From NCBI GenBank assembly GCA_040757575.1, contig JBFLXA010000003.1, forward strand, positions 62,001 to 126,000: DNA of 64,000 nt, read 5' to 3'. This DNA is from PFJX01 sp040757575 (GTDB lineage: Bacteria; Pseudomonadota; Gammaproteobacteria; Burkholderiales; Thiobacillaceae). Made by a program: the position numbers and the translations under genes. The notes under the pieces were generated by a model. That model saw only the letters and a program-made list of their open reading frames with translations, was not told where the DNA came from and did not search any database. This document shows positions 25,515 to 35,197 of this stretch, one piece after another (the first letter of the stretch is position 1; each line of letters starts with the position of its first letter).

Positions 25515-26936
25515 TCAGGATCCGGAGCACTGTCCTCCGGCCATCTCGCCCCTGTGATCCTTTGCCAGGCGCAGCATTGCTGCAGCCTTGTCGAGGCATT
25601 CCTGGTATTCCTCGTCCACGTTGGAGTCCGCAACGATGCCCCCGCCGGCCCAGAACCGCAGACGGTTGTCGGAGCTGACCAGGGTGCGGATGGCAATGTT
25701 GGTGTCCATGTCGCCATTGAAGCCCAGCCAGCCAATGGCACCGCAGTAAACCCCACGCCGGTCGGGTTCCAGTTCCTCGATGATTTCCATGGCTCGCAGT
25801 TTGGGCGCGCCGGTTATGGAGCCGCCCGGAAAAGATGCCCGTAGCAGGCCGATGGCGTCCATGTCCTGGTTGAGACGACCGATCACCGTACTGACCAGAT
25901 GGTGCACGGTTGCGAAGCTCTCGATCTCGAACAGACGCGGCACTGCCACGGACCCCGGGCAGCAGGCCTTGCCCAGGTCGTTGCGCAGCAAATCCACGAT
26001 CATGAGGTTTTCTGCCCGGTCCTTGATGCTGCCTTGCAGTTCCCGGGCCAGGGCGGAATCTGCTTCAGGGGCGGCAGCCCTTGGGCGGGTTCCCTTGATG
26101 GGTTTGGTTTCCACCCGGCCCTGGCGCACCACCAGGAAGCGCTCCGGAGATGAGGACATGATTCGGACAGTGGGGTGGTTGAGATAGGCGGAGTAGGGGG
26201 CCGGGTTGAGGCGGCGCAAGGCCTGGTAGCCCAGCCAGTGGTCACCGGTCACTGTGGCCTGAAAACGTTGTGCCAGGTTCACCTGGTAGCAATCCCCGGC
26301 GGCAATGTAGCGCTGGATGCGGGCGAAGGCCTGCCGATAGGCGTCCTGATCGAAGTTGCTCTGCATGGGCCCCACCTGAAAACGGGGGCGGGCGGGGCTC
26401 CTGGCACCAGCCAGGGGGGGGGCGCTGAATAGTTGAACCAGCCTGTCCCAGTCCCGCCGGGTTCTGGGGTCCCGTTCCGCACCCGTCAGCCAGGCGGCCT
26501 GCTGCTCATGGTCCACCACCACGGCCCAGTCGTAGATGCCCACGGCCATGTCCGGGATGGCTTCGCTGTCCCGCGCGTGGTTTGGCAGGCGCTCGAGACG
26601 GCGACCCAGGTCGTAGCCGAAATATCCGATGGCGCCTCCTCCGAAGGGCAGCCCGTCCCGCAGGCCATCCGCTGCCAGGCATTGGCGTAACAAGTCGAAG
26701 GGGTCTGCGGGGGACAGGGTTGTTGCTGCACCGGAAACGCCGGGGGCGTGGTGCCGGATCTCCGTCATGCCGCCTCGCGTCATCAGGGTGGTGCTGGGGC
26801 GGGATGCGAGGATGTCCAGACAGCCAGCCGTGGAACGGGGGCGGCCGCTGTCCAGGAACACGGACCATGGCTCGTCGGCGATGGCTTCAAACAGTTCAGC
26901 ACTGTCCGGGTGGTAGGGCAGGGGAATCATGCGCAT
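25515..26936 (-). CDS. pabB: Aminodeoxychorismate synthase component I
   Basis: 473 residues, chorismate-binding (TrpE/PabB) fold. Diagnostic blocks are KPIKGTRPRA (the PIKGT lysine typical of PabB), DRAENLMIVDLLRNDLGK, GSITGAPKLRAMEIIEELE and VYCGAIGWLGFNGDMDTNI. It makes 4-amino-4-deoxychorismate from chorismate using ammonia from PabA, for folate synthesis. No PabA or PabC (lyase) domain is fused. The start at 26936 is supported by SD GGAGG 7 nt upstream; longer starts lack one. Confidence 0.93.
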   Translation of the reverse strand: MRMIPLPYHPDSAELFEAIADEPWSVFLDSGRPRSTAGCLDILASRPSTTLMTRGGMTEIRHHAPGVSGAATTLSPADPFDLLRQCLAADGLRDGLPFGGGAIGYFGYDLGRRLERLPNHARDSEAIPDMAVGIYDWAVVVDHEQQAAWLTGAERDPRTRRDWDRLVQLFSAPPLAGARSPARPRFQVGPMQSNFDQDAYRQAFARIQRYIAAGDCYQVNLAQRFQATVTGDHWLGYQALRRLNPAPYSAYLNHPTVRIMSSSPERFLVVRQGRVETKPIKGTRPRAAAPEADSALARELQGSIKDRAENLMIVDLLRNDLGKACCPGSVAVPRLFEIESFATVHHLVSTVIGRLNQDMDAIGLLRASFPGGSITGAPKLRAMEIIEELEPDRRGVYCGAIGWLGFNGDMDTNIAIRTLVSSDNRLRFWAGGGIVADSNVDEEYQECLDKAAAMLRLAKDHRGEMAGGQCSGS

Positions 26937-27462
26937 GCTTTGTCCTCCATCAGGAGCCATGCCCAGTCATGACTGGGGCACGTCCGCCAAGTTTGGCGTC
27001 CAACTTCGGTTCCAATTGGCGCAACTCCTTTGCTGCATCGTCGCCAAAGTATCGGGCATGGGCCGGCAGACATCCCCAAGGGCGGTAATGTACTCAAAGA
27101 CAAAGATTTTCATAGCTTCGTCGCTGCAATTGATATTGCGCACAGATTTGATGCGCGGCTAGGTTGTGTATGCTCAGACCGGATGCCATGAGCCTACCAT
27201 TCCCTGGAATCCAGGCCGTGCAACTCTGGGGGCTTTCCTTATAGCCGATGCCAGGTACCCGGATGTCTTGCGGCCGTATTGAGTCAGTTGGATGTGTGTT
27301 TCCTGGGTTGACCGGACGCCACGGTAGGGCATGTTAGATTCCGGATTGCCCGTTCCTTGCCGATCATGAACGAATCTACTGACACAGCCCATGTTTCATG
27401 AGTCCTTTGAACAGCCTGCACACGGTAGTGAAACTGTGTGGTTTTTCCTGAATCCGTCCGGG
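26937..27462. other. Gene-poor, lower-GC gap between pabB and mltF
   Basis: About 520 nt with no convincing gene and noticeably less GC than its surroundings. It holds a 16-nt perfect palindrome (26962-26977). On the minus strand there is a 48-codon open frame (27113 down to 26967) starting MKIFVFEYIT without an SD; a neighbouring frame over the same bases reads KELRQLEPKLDAKLGGR. The pattern suggests a decayed coding remnant. Divergent promoters for pabB and mltF must lie here, but no consensus was clear. Confidence 0.45.
26962..26977. repeat. 16-nt perfect palindrome upstream of pabB
   Basis: CCCAGTCATGACTGGG is perfectly self-complementary and lies 25 nt upstream of the pabB start. It has no T tract, so it reads better as an operator-like site for a dimeric regulator than as a terminator. 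No regulator is identified. Confidence 0.4.
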
Positions 27463-28857
27463 ATGGCTGAGTCAGTGAAAACCTGGCTGCTGGGCTTGCT
27501 GGCCAGCTTACTTCTGGCCGGGCTGGCGGGCTGCGGTCCGGGCCAGGTCATGCCGCCGGACATGACCGGCGAGTTGGTGGTGGGTATCCGCAACAGTCCG
27601 ACAACTTATTATCTGGATCGGAACGGGGACCCGAAGGGGTTTGAGTACGACCTGGTGGCCCGCTTTGCCGAGCGCAACGGCTGGCGTCTGCGCCTGATCC
27701 AGGCCGAGAGCCTGGATGATCTTCTCGAACTGGCCGCCACGGGCAAGGTGAATATCGCTGCGGCCGGCCTCACTTCCACGGCCAGTCGCAAGGCCCGTAT
27801 GAGTTTCGGCCCGGCCTATGGGCGTATCAAGGAATGGGTGGTCTGCAACCAGGGCCTGGACCGCCCCCGTGGGCTGGCGGATTTCGTCAGGAACCCGGAC
27901 CTGCGGCTGGAGGTGGTGGCCGGCAGCAGCCATGCGGACCACCTTGAGACGCTACGCGGCAAGGACATGCCTGCCCTGCGGTGGAAAGAAATGGCGACCG
28001 CCGGCACCGAGACCCTTTTGCAGCGGGTGGACCTGGGCCTGTCCGACTGCACTGTGGCGGATTCGGACAGCCTGGAACTGGCCCACAATTTCCATCCCAA
28101 CCTGCGGGATGCCTTTGTGCTCCGGGACGATCTGCACCAGGCCTGGGCCATGCGGTTGGGGGTGGACGTGGCCTTTGCCCGCAAGGTGACCCGGTTTTTC
28201 AGGGACCTGGAAAAATCCGGAGAGCTGGCGGACTTGCGGGAACGATATTTCGGCCATGTCACCCGTCTTGCGGAAGCAGACGTGGTCGGCCTACTGGAAC
28301 GGCGTATCCGATTGTTACCGGAACTGGTGAGTTTTTTTCACTCGGCCCAGCGGGAGACCGGGATAGATTGGCGATTCCTGGCGGCCGTGGCCTACCAGGA
28401 ATCCCAGTGGGATGCCCATGCGGTTTCCCCTACCGGGGTGCGGGGCATCATGATGCTCACGGAGGCCACGGCAGACCACCTGGGGGTGAAGAATCGTCTG
28501 GATGCCGAGGAGAGCATCCTGGGGGGCGCCAGGTACCTGGCCCAGCTGCGTGATGCATTGCCGGCGTCCATTCCGGAGCCGGACCGCACCTGGTTCGCCC
28601 TGGCGGCCTACAACATCGGTCCCGGCCATCTGGAAGACGCCCGCACCCTGGCCCGGCGGCTGGGCCGGGATCCGGACAAATGGAGCGACATGAAGGAGAC
28701 GCTGCCCTTGCTGGCCCGCAGCAAGCACAACCAGAGCTTGCGCTACGGCTTCGCCCGGGGGGGCGAGGCCCGTGCCCTGGCCGAGAACGTGCGTATCTAT
28801 TACGACATCATCAGCCGGTACGAAAAGCCCTACCGGGATATCTGGTCCCTGGATTGA
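27463..28857 (+). CDS. mltF: Membrane-bound lytic murein transglycosylase F
   Basis: 464 residues from the ATG at 27463; an ATG 24 codons upstream would bury the lipoprotein signal. The signal sequence ends LLLAGLAGC with the lipid-bearing Cys. The N-terminal half is a SBP_bac_3-like domain (about 35-265; LVVGIRNSPTTYYLD, GFEYDLVARFAERNGW). The C-terminal half is a SLT domain with catalytic Glu in AYQESQWDAHAVSPTG, then GIMMLTEATA and ALAAYNIGPGH. It cleaves peptidoglycan glycan strands to anhydro-muropeptides at the outer membrane. The cardiolipin-synthase-like gene follows 9 nt downstream. Confidence 0.93.
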   Translation: MAESVKTWLLGLLASLLLAGLAGCGPGQVMPPDMTGELVVGIRNSPTTYYLDRNGDPKGFEYDLVARFAERNGWRLRLIQAESLDDLLELAATGKVNIAAAGLTSTASRKARMSFGPAYGRIKEWVVCNQGLDRPRGLADFVRNPDLRLEVVAGSSHADHLETLRGKDMPALRWKEMATAGTETLLQRVDLGLSDCTVADSDSLELAHNFHPNLRDAFVLRDDLHQAWAMRLGVDVAFARKVTRFFRDLEKSGELADLRERYFGHVTRLAEADVVGLLERRIRLLPELVSFFHSAQRETGIDWRFLAAVAYQESQWDAHAVSPTGVRGIMMLTEATADHLGVKNRLDAEESILGGARYLAQLRDALPASIPEPDRTWFALAAYNIGPGHLEDARTLARRLGRDPDKWSDMKETLPLLARSKHNQSLRYGFARGGEARALAENVRIYYDIISRYEKPYRDIWSLD

Positions 28858-28866
28858 GCCCTTGCG

Positions 28867-30486
28867 GTGCTGAGCGAGCGCCATCTGGCCTACATTTTTA
28901 GCTGCCACTGGCGAAGGCCCTGGGGCGGGGTCTGGCGGGTTTTTCTGAGCCTGTGCCTGGGAGGGCTTCTATCGGCTTGTGCCACGCTTCGCCCCCTGCC
29001 GCCCCCCGCGCCAAGCTGGTCCCTGGTGCCTGACCGCAACAGCGCACTTGCCCAGGTGACAGCCTCTCTGCCCCAGGGCGGAGCGGGGGAATCGGCATTC
29101 CGCCTGCTGGAATCCGGCCGGGCGGCCCTGATGGCCCGTTTGGCCCTGGCGGAGCGGGCAGAAAAAAGCCTGGATTTGCAGTACTACCTGTTTTATGCCG
29201 ATACCAGCGGCCGCCTTCTAGCCCAGGCCCTGTTGCGGGCCGCGGACCGGGGTGTGCGGGTACGCCTGCTACTGGACGATGTGGATACGGGCCGGCAGGA
29301 GGCCGCCATCATCGGCCTGGATGCCCATCCCAATATCCACATCCGCCTGTTCAACCCCTTTGCTGTTCGAGGTGATAGCCCCCTGGGCCGCGCCATGCAG
29401 TTTCTCAACGACGACCGTCTGAACCACCGCATGCACAACAAACTGTTCGTGGCCGACGGTGTCATGGCCATTACCGGGGGACGCAACATCGGCGATGAAT
29501 ATTTCCAGGCCGATAGCCCCGTGGCCTTCCATGACCTGGATGTGCTGACGGCCGGGCCTGTGGTGGGAGAGATGGCCTGGGCCTTCGATGCCTACTGGAA
29601 CAGCCCCTATGCCGTGTCGGCGAGAGCCATACCCAAACCCAAACCCGACAAGCGTACTAGCTTGCTGGCGAAGGTGCGACGCAATCTGGAGCAGAGCCTG
29701 GCCGAGTTGGACCAGTCCACCCTGTTCGAATACACCGGCCTGGATGCCTTGGCCGGGCCGGCTGTGGCTGACGAACTCAGTGCCTGGTTGCCTGGTCGGG
29801 GCGAGTTTCTGGCAGACCCGCCGCAAAAGGTGGATCAATCCGCGTCCGTCGCCGAACTCTCCCTGGCCCGTCTGCTTATCCAAGGGCTGAAGGTGCGCCA
29901 GGAGCTACTGATCGCCAGCCCCTACTTCGTTCCGGGGCAGGTGGGGGTGGACCTGCTGGCCTATGTCCACGGCCAGGGGGCGAGGGTACGGCTGCTGACC
30001 AACTCCATGGCTGCGACCGACGTACTGCTGGTGCACGCCGGTTATGCCCCTTACCGGATGCCCCTGCTGCTCAATGGCATCGAACTTTATGAGCTCAAGC
30101 CCAGCCAGGTGCAGCACCGGTTTTTCCGGCGCCTGGCCGGCGGGTCTTCCCGCACCAGCCTGCATAGCAAGGTCATGGTGTTCGACCGGCAGTCTGCCTA
30201 TATCGGTTCCATGAATCTGGACCCCCGTTCCCTGCTGCTCAACACGGAATCCGGCCTGCTGATTCATGGGGCGGACCTGGCCGAAGCGGCCGCCCGGTTC
30301 ATCGAGGCCGAAATGACGCCTCGGGCCAGTTACCGGCTGGGCCTGGGCAAAAGGTCTGGGGAAGGGCGTACCGTGCTGACCTGGCAGGACGAAGCCCAGA
30401 CTTTGTTTGACGAACCCGGGGCGGGTTTCCTGCACCGGCTGCTGTTGGATCTGGTTCCGGCAGCCGGCTGGGAAGACCATTTATAG
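28867..30486 (+). CDS. Phospholipase D-family lipoprotein, cardiolipin synthase C-like
   Basis: 539 residues from a GTG start, with a signal ending in LGGLLSAC (lipobox). Two HKD phosphodiesterase motifs are intact: HNKLFVADGVMAITGGRN and HSKVMVFDRQSAYIGSMN. Length and spacing match ClsC/YmdC, which makes cardiolipin from phosphatidylglycerol and phosphatidylethanolamine. The lipobox would place it outside the inner membrane. ClsC-type function is an inference from similarity; other PLD lipoproteins exist. An SD is not obvious. A GCAGGGG-GG-CCCCTGC hairpin without T tract (30491-30506) follows the stop. Confidence 0.85.
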   Translation: MLSERHLAYIFSCHWRRPWGGVWRVFLSLCLGGLLSACATLRPLPPPAPSWSLVPDRNSALAQVTASLPQGGAGESAFRLLESGRAALMARLALAERAEKSLDLQYYLFYADTSGRLLAQALLRAADRGVRVRLLLDDVDTGRQEAAIIGLDAHPNIHIRLFNPFAVRGDSPLGRAMQFLNDDRLNHRMHNKLFVADGVMAITGGRNIGDEYFQADSPVAFHDLDVLTAGPVVGEMAWAFDAYWNSPYAVSARAIPKPKPDKRTSLLAKVRRNLEQSLAELDQSTLFEYTGLDALAGPAVADELSAWLPGRGEFLADPPQKVDQSASVAELSLARLLIQGLKVRQELLIASPYFVPGQVGVDLLAYVHGQGARVRLLTNSMAATDVLLVHAGYAPYRMPLLLNGIELYELKPSQVQHRFFRRLAGGSSRTSLHSKVMVFDRQSAYIGSMNLDPRSLLLNTESGLLIHGADLAEAAARFIEAEMTPRASYRLGLGKRSGEGRTVLTWQDEAQTLFDEPGAGFLHRLLLDLVPAAGWEDHL

Positions 30487-30561
30487 AATGGCAGGGGGGC
30501 CCCTGCTGTGACCCTGGCAGACGGGGGGTTAAAATGCCCGCCACTTTTCCCTGATCTGCCC

Positions 30562-33500
30562 ATGTCCGAGACAGTCGACCCGGCCCCCACCCCCCAAAGC
30601 CCCCGTTTCGTCCACCTGCGCCTGCACAGCGAATACTCGGTGCAGGACAGCCTGATGCGGGTGGATGGGGCGGTGAAGATGGCCCACGCGGATGCCATGG
30701 CGGCCCTGGCCCTCACGGACCTGTCCAACGTCTTCGGCCTCATCAAGTTCTACAGTGCCTGCCGCAAGAAGGGGGTCAAACCCATCGCCGGCTGCGATAT
30801 ATGGATTTCCAACCCGGAAGCTCCGGACAAGCCCACCCGGCTGCTGCTGCTGGTGCAGGACCGCAACGGTTGGCGCAACCTGTGCGAACTGCTTACCCGG
30901 GCCTACCGCACCAACATGCACCGGGGGCGGGCCATGCTCAAGGCGGAATGGTTCGAGGGCGAGGCGGGGGCCGGACTGATCGCCCTGTCTGGGGCCCACC
31001 AGGGAGACGTGGGCCAGGCCCTGCTGAACGCCTCTCTGGATACCGCCCGGCAACTGGCCCGGGCCTGGGCCGGACGTTTCCCCGGCCGCTACTACCTGGA
31101 AATCCAGCGGGATGGACGGCCGGAATCTGACATCCATCTGGCCCAGGCCCTGGATCTGGCCGCCGAACTGGACCTGCCCGTGGTGGCCACCCACCCGGTG
31201 GAGTTTCCCGGTCGGGAGGATTTCATCGCCCACGAAGCCCGGGTGTGCATCGCCGAGGGCTATACCCTGGCGGACAAGCGCCGGCCCCGGGTCTTCACCG
31301 AAGAACACTATTTCAAGAGCCAGGCAGAGATGGCGGATTTGTTTGCCGACCTGCCGGAAGCCCTGGAAAACACGGTGGAAATCGCCCGCCGTTGCAACCT
31401 GACCCTGGAATTGGGCAAGAGCAAGCTGCCGGATTTTCCCACCCCCGGCGGCATGCCCCTGGACGACTATCTGCGCCAGTTCGCCCGGGAGGGCCTGGAG
31501 CGGCGCCTGAAGGGGCTTTACCCGGACGAGGCGGAACGGGAGAAGCAGCGCCCCACCTATGTGGCCCGCCTGGAACTGGAACTGAACACCATCATCCAGA
31601 TGGGCTTCCCGGGCTACTTCCTCATCGTCGCCGACTTCATCAACTGGGGTAAGGCCAATGGCGTACCCGTGGGGCCTGGCCGGGGTTCTGGCGCCGGCTC
31701 CCTGGTGGCGTATTCCATCGGCATTACTGATCTGGATCCATTGGCTTACGCGCTACTGTTCGAGCGTTTTCTTAATCCTGAGCGGGTTTCCATGCCCGAC
31801 TTCGACATCGACTTCTGCCAGGACAACCGCTGGCGGGTGATCGAATACGTGCGGGAGAAATACGGCGCCGATGCCGTGAGCCAGATCGCCACCTTTGGCG
31901 CCATGGCGGCCCGGGCGGTGATCCGTGATGTGGGCCGGGTGCTGGACCTGGGCTACAACTTCTGCGACCAGATTTCCAAGATGATCCCCTCGGCCCCGGG
32001 CAAGAACGTGTCCCTGGACGAAGCCCTGGAGCAGGTGCCGGAACTTAAGGCACGTTACGAGCAGGAAGAGGAGGTGAAGGAACTCTTCGACCTGGCCCGC
32101 AAGCTGGAGGGCCTGACCCGCAACGTGGGCATGCACGCCGGCGGCGTGCTCATCGCCCCGGGCAAACTCACGGATTTCTGCCCCCTCTACAATGCCGAGG
32201 GCTCGGATTCGGTGGTGTCCCAGTTCGACAAGGACGACGTGGAGAAGGCCGGCCTGGTGAAGTTCGACTTCCTGGGCCTGCGCAACCTCACCATCATCGA
32301 TCTGGCCGTCAAGTACATCAAACAGCTGGACCCCAACTCGGACCTGGACCTGAACACCCTGCCGTTCACGGACCCGGCCGCCTACGACATCCTGAAGAAA
32401 GCCAACACCACCGCCATCTTCCAGGTGGAATCTGAGGGCATGAAGAAGCTCCTGGCCAAGCTGGAGCCGGACCGCTTCGAGGACATCATCGCCGTGCTGG
32501 CCCTGTACCGGCCGGGCCCCCTGGGTTCCGGCATGGTGGACGACTTCATCCTGCGCAAGAAGGGCAAGCAGGCCATCGACTACTTCCACCCGGATTTGAA
32601 AGCGTGCCTTGAGCCCACCTACGGCGTCATCGTCTACCAGGAACAGGTGATGCAGATCTCCCAGATCATCGGCGGCTACACCCTGGGGGGGGCGGACCTG
32701 CTGCGCCGGGCCATGGGCAAGAAGAAGGCCGAGGAAATGGCCAAGCACCGGGACATCATGCGAGAGGGGGCGGCGAAGAAGGGGTACGACCCGGAACTGG
32801 CCATGCGCCTGTTCGACCTCATGGAAAAGTTCGCGGAATACGGCTTCAACAAGTCCCACACCGCCGCCTACGCCGTGGTCACCTACCACACCGCCTGGCT
32901 AAAGGCCCACCATACCGCCGCCTTCATGGCCGCCACCATCTCCTCGGACCTGGACAACACGGACAGCGTCAAGGTGTTCGTGGACGATGCACTGAAGAAC
33001 AAGCTGGTCATCCTGCCTCCGGACATCAACCAGTCCAGCTACCGCTTCGTGCCCGTGGACCGCAAACAGGTGCGCTATGGCCTGGGGGCGGTGAAGGGCA
33101 CGGGAGAGGGGGCCATTGCCAACATCGTCGCCAACCGGGAAGAGGGAGGCGCTTTTACCGACCTGTTCGACTTCTGCCGCCGGGTGGACCGGCGCATCGT
33201 CAACCGCCGGGTCATCGAAGCCCTGGTGCGGGCCGGGGCCTTCGACAGTCTCCACCCCAGCCGCAATGCCACCTTGATGAGCGTGGGCCTGGCCATGGAA
33301 TGGGCCGAAACCCAGCAGGCCCATGCCGCCCAGGACTCCCTGTTCGGCGACAGCATCCACACCGCGCCGCCGGATCTGGTGGCCGTGCCCCCCTGGTCGC
33401 TCAGGGAACAGCTCGCCCAGGAAAAGACCGCCCTGGGCTTCTATTTCTCCGGCCACCCCTTCGACGCCGACCGGCCCCTGCTCAAGGGCCTGGTGGACAA

Positions 33501-34068
33501 GACACTCAAGGACGTGAAGCCCCAGCCGGGCCCCCAGCTCATGGCCGGCGTGGTTTCCGCCGTGCGCACCCAGATGACCCGTCGGGGCAAGATGGCCTTT
33601 GTCACCCTGGACGATGGCGAAAACCAGGTGGACGTGGCGGTGTTCAACGAAACCTTCGACGCCAACCGCCAGCGTATCAAGGAAGACACCCTGCTCATCA
33701 TCGCCGGCAAGGCCAGCCATGATGACTACTCCGGCGGCATGCGGGTCACTGCCGATGAAGTCCTGGACCTGGCGGCGGCCCGCACCCGCTTTGCCACCCA
33801 GCTGCGCTTGGTGCTTACGGAGAAGCCGGATGCCCATCGGCTGATGGAAGCCCTGGCGCCCCATCGGGACGCCTCGGGATGCCCTGTTAGCCTGGGCTAC
33901 TGCAACGACAGTGCGTGTTGCGATCTGACCCTGGGTGCCACCTGGAAAGTGCGCCTGGCGGATGAACTGTTGTCTGCCCTGGAAGCCTTTGGCGAAGTGA
34001 AGACCGCCTACAGCGTGGTGTTGAAAAGCGGGCGGGAGCGGGGCGAGCGGGAGCGGGCTGTGGCTTGA
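30562..34068 (+). CDS. dnaE: DNA polymerase III subunit alpha
   Basis: 1168 residues, the replicative polymerase. Order: PHP domain (about 10-280; HLRLHSEYSVQDSLMRVDG), polymerase palm with the metal-binding aspartates in MPDFDIDFCQDNRW, GPGRGSGAGSLVAY, fingers, helix-hairpin-helix, OB fold (about 985-1065; MAGVVSAVRTQMTRRGKMA). QDSLFGD, just before the OB region, matches an internal beta-clamp-binding motif (Q-x-x-[LM]-F). The start at 30562 gives the usual short leader; an upstream extension has no family similarity. Confidence 0.97.
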   Translation: MSETVDPAPTPQSPRFVHLRLHSEYSVQDSLMRVDGAVKMAHADAMAALALTDLSNVFGLIKFYSACRKKGVKPIAGCDIWISNPEAPDKPTRLLLLVQDRNGWRNLCELLTRAYRTNMHRGRAMLKAEWFEGEAGAGLIALSGAHQGDVGQALLNASLDTARQLARAWAGRFPGRYYLEIQRDGRPESDIHLAQALDLAAELDLPVVATHPVEFPGREDFIAHEARVCIAEGYTLADKRRPRVFTEEHYFKSQAEMADLFADLPEALENTVEIARRCNLTLELGKSKLPDFPTPGGMPLDDYLRQFAREGLERRLKGLYPDEAEREKQRPTYVARLELELNTIIQMGFPGYFLIVADFINWGKANGVPVGPGRGSGAGSLVAYSIGITDLDPLAYALLFERFLNPERVSMPDFDIDFCQDNRWRVIEYVREKYGADAVSQIATFGAMAARAVIRDVGRVLDLGYNFCDQISKMIPSAPGKNVSLDEALEQVPELKARYEQEEEVKELFDLARKLEGLTRNVGMHAGGVLIAPGKLTDFCPLYNAEGSDSVVSQFDKDDVEKAGLVKFDFLGLRNLTIIDLAVKYIKQLDPNSDLDLNTLPFTDPAAYDILKKANTTAIFQVESEGMKKLLAKLEPDRFEDIIAVLALYRPGPLGSGMVDDFILRKKGKQAIDYFHPDLKACLEPTYGVIVYQEQVMQISQIIGGYTLGGADLLRRAMGKKKAEEMAKHRDIMREGAAKKGYDPELAMRLFDLMEKFAEYGFNKSHTAAYAVVTYHTAWLKAHHTAAFMAATISSDLDNTDSVKVFVDDALKNKLVILPPDINQSSYRFVPVDRKQVRYGLGAVKGTGEGAIANIVANREEGGAFTDLFDFCRRVDRRIVNRRVIEALVRAGAFDSLHPSRNATLMSVGLAMEWAETQQAHAAQDSLFGDSIHTAPPDLVAVPPWSLREQLAQEKTALGFYFSGHPFDADRPLLKGLVDKTLKDVKPQPGPQLMAGVVSAVRTQMTRRGKMAFVTLDDGENQVDVAVFNETFDANRQRIKEDTLLIIAGKASHDDYSGGMRVTADEVLDLAAARTRFATQLRLVLTEKPDAHRLMEALAPHRDASGCPVSLGYCNDSACCDLTLGATWKVRLADELLSALEAFGEVKTAYSVVLKSGRERGERERAVA

Positions 34069-34176
34069 TCAGCAGGGTATCAAGGCCAGGTGGCTGTGCC
34101 GAGAGGGCGGATGAGGCATATTTTTAAGTAATTAACCCTATGGTCATCAGTACAATTCGGATGAATTAACCGTGGA

Positions 34177-34203
34177 CCGGACTGTAACGGCCTGGGGTAG
34201 ATA
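34177..34203 (+). promoter_or_regulatory. Bipartite motif CCGGACTGTAACGGC-N8-GATA upstream of the LuxP-like gene
   Basis: The 15-nt block and the GATA element recur with identical spacing (TGT to GATA 17 nt) at 42568-42594, upstream of a small gene. This resembles an alternative-sigma (ECF-like) -35/-10 pair. Here GATA is only 11 nt before the ATG and abuts the SD, which argues against a -10 role at this copy. Confidence 0.3.
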
Positions 34204-34214
34204 GGGGGCTGATA

Positions 34215-35195
34215 ATGAGATTTGGGTTCTTGTTGCGACTGATGGCTGTGGTCCTGGCCTGGGGGCTGGCGGCTACAGCAATGGCGGCTCAGGCTTCGGT
34301 GCCTGAGAAGCGCATCGCCTACCTTGTTTCCGACGCCCGCATTCCTTTCTGGGACATCATGAAGCGGGGTATCGAACATCAGGCCCGCAGCCTCGGTTAC
34401 CGACTGGACGTTTACAGCGCTGACAACCAGGCCAGGCGTGAACTGGAATCCATGGCCCGGGTAATCAGGGAGCGGGTGGATGGCATCATCCTGTCCCCAA
34501 CCAATTCCTCGGCCGCCGTGACCCTGCTCAAACTGGCCAGCCGGGCCCATATCCCCGTCGTCATTGCAGATATCGGTACGGATGGGGGCGACTACGTGAG
34601 CTACATTGCTTCCGATAATTTCCAGGGTTCCTATCAGCTGGGCCATCTGCTCGCCCGGGCCTTGAAGGCCCGGCACTGGGAGCAGGGCGGCGTGGGCATC
34701 ATCGCCATCCCCCAGAAACGGGCCAATGGCAAGGCCCGTACCGCCGGCTTCATGAAGGCCTTGGAAGAGGCCGGCATCCGGGGCGGAGCCCTGCGCCAGC
34801 AAGCCGATTTTTCCTATCAGGAAACCTATGATTTCACCCGGGAACTGATCGCTATCACGCCGAATATGCGCGCCCTCTGGCTGCAAGGCTCCAACCGCTA
34901 CCAGGCGGCCCTGGATGCTATCGCTGACGCTGGCCGGAACGGACAGATGCTGTTGGTCTGTTTTGACGCCGAACCGGAGTTCCTGGACCTGATTCCCAAA
35001 GGGGTCCTGGCCGGCGCTGGCATGCAGCAGCCCTTCCTCATGGGCGAAGAGGCCGTGGCGGCCCTGGATGCCCATCTTCAGGGGCGCCCGGTGGAAAACG
35101 ATAAAAAACTGCCGGTATTGGCAGTTTCCCGGGACAACATCCGCGTCCTCCTGCCCACTATCCGCCGCAACGTCCTGGGGGCCCAGGCCCGCTAA
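34215..35195 (+). CDS. RbsB/LuxP-like periplasmic binding protein, probable ligand receptor of the adjacent kinase
   Basis: 326 residues. Signal peptide (1-25, ending TAMAAQA), then a type-1 periplasmic binding protein fold of the ribose/AI-2 group: KRIAYLVSDARIPFWDIMK, VDGIILSPTNSSAA, IPVVIADIGTDG, ASDNFQGSYQLGHLLA and NGKARTAGFMKALEE. SD AGGGGG. No ABC permease or ATPase accompanies it; a hybrid histidine kinase with a periplasmic domain starts 2 nt after its stop. This matches the LuxP-LuxQ and TorT-TorS arrangement, so a co-receptor role is likely. Ligand unknown. Confidence 0.88.
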   Translation: MRFGFLLRLMAVVLAWGLAATAMAAQASVPEKRIAYLVSDARIPFWDIMKRGIEHQARSLGYRLDVYSADNQARRELESMARVIRERVDGIILSPTNSSAAVTLLKLASRAHIPVVIADIGTDGGDYVSYIASDNFQGSYQLGHLLARALKARHWEQGGVGIIAIPQKRANGKARTAGFMKALEEAGIRGGALRQQADFSYQETYDFTRELIAITPNMRALWLQGSNRYQAALDAIADAGRNGQMLLVCFDAEPEFLDLIPKGVLAGAGMQQPFLMGEEAVAALDAHLQGRPVENDKKLPVLAVSRDNIRVLLPTIRRNVLGAQAR

Positions 35196-35197
35196 AT

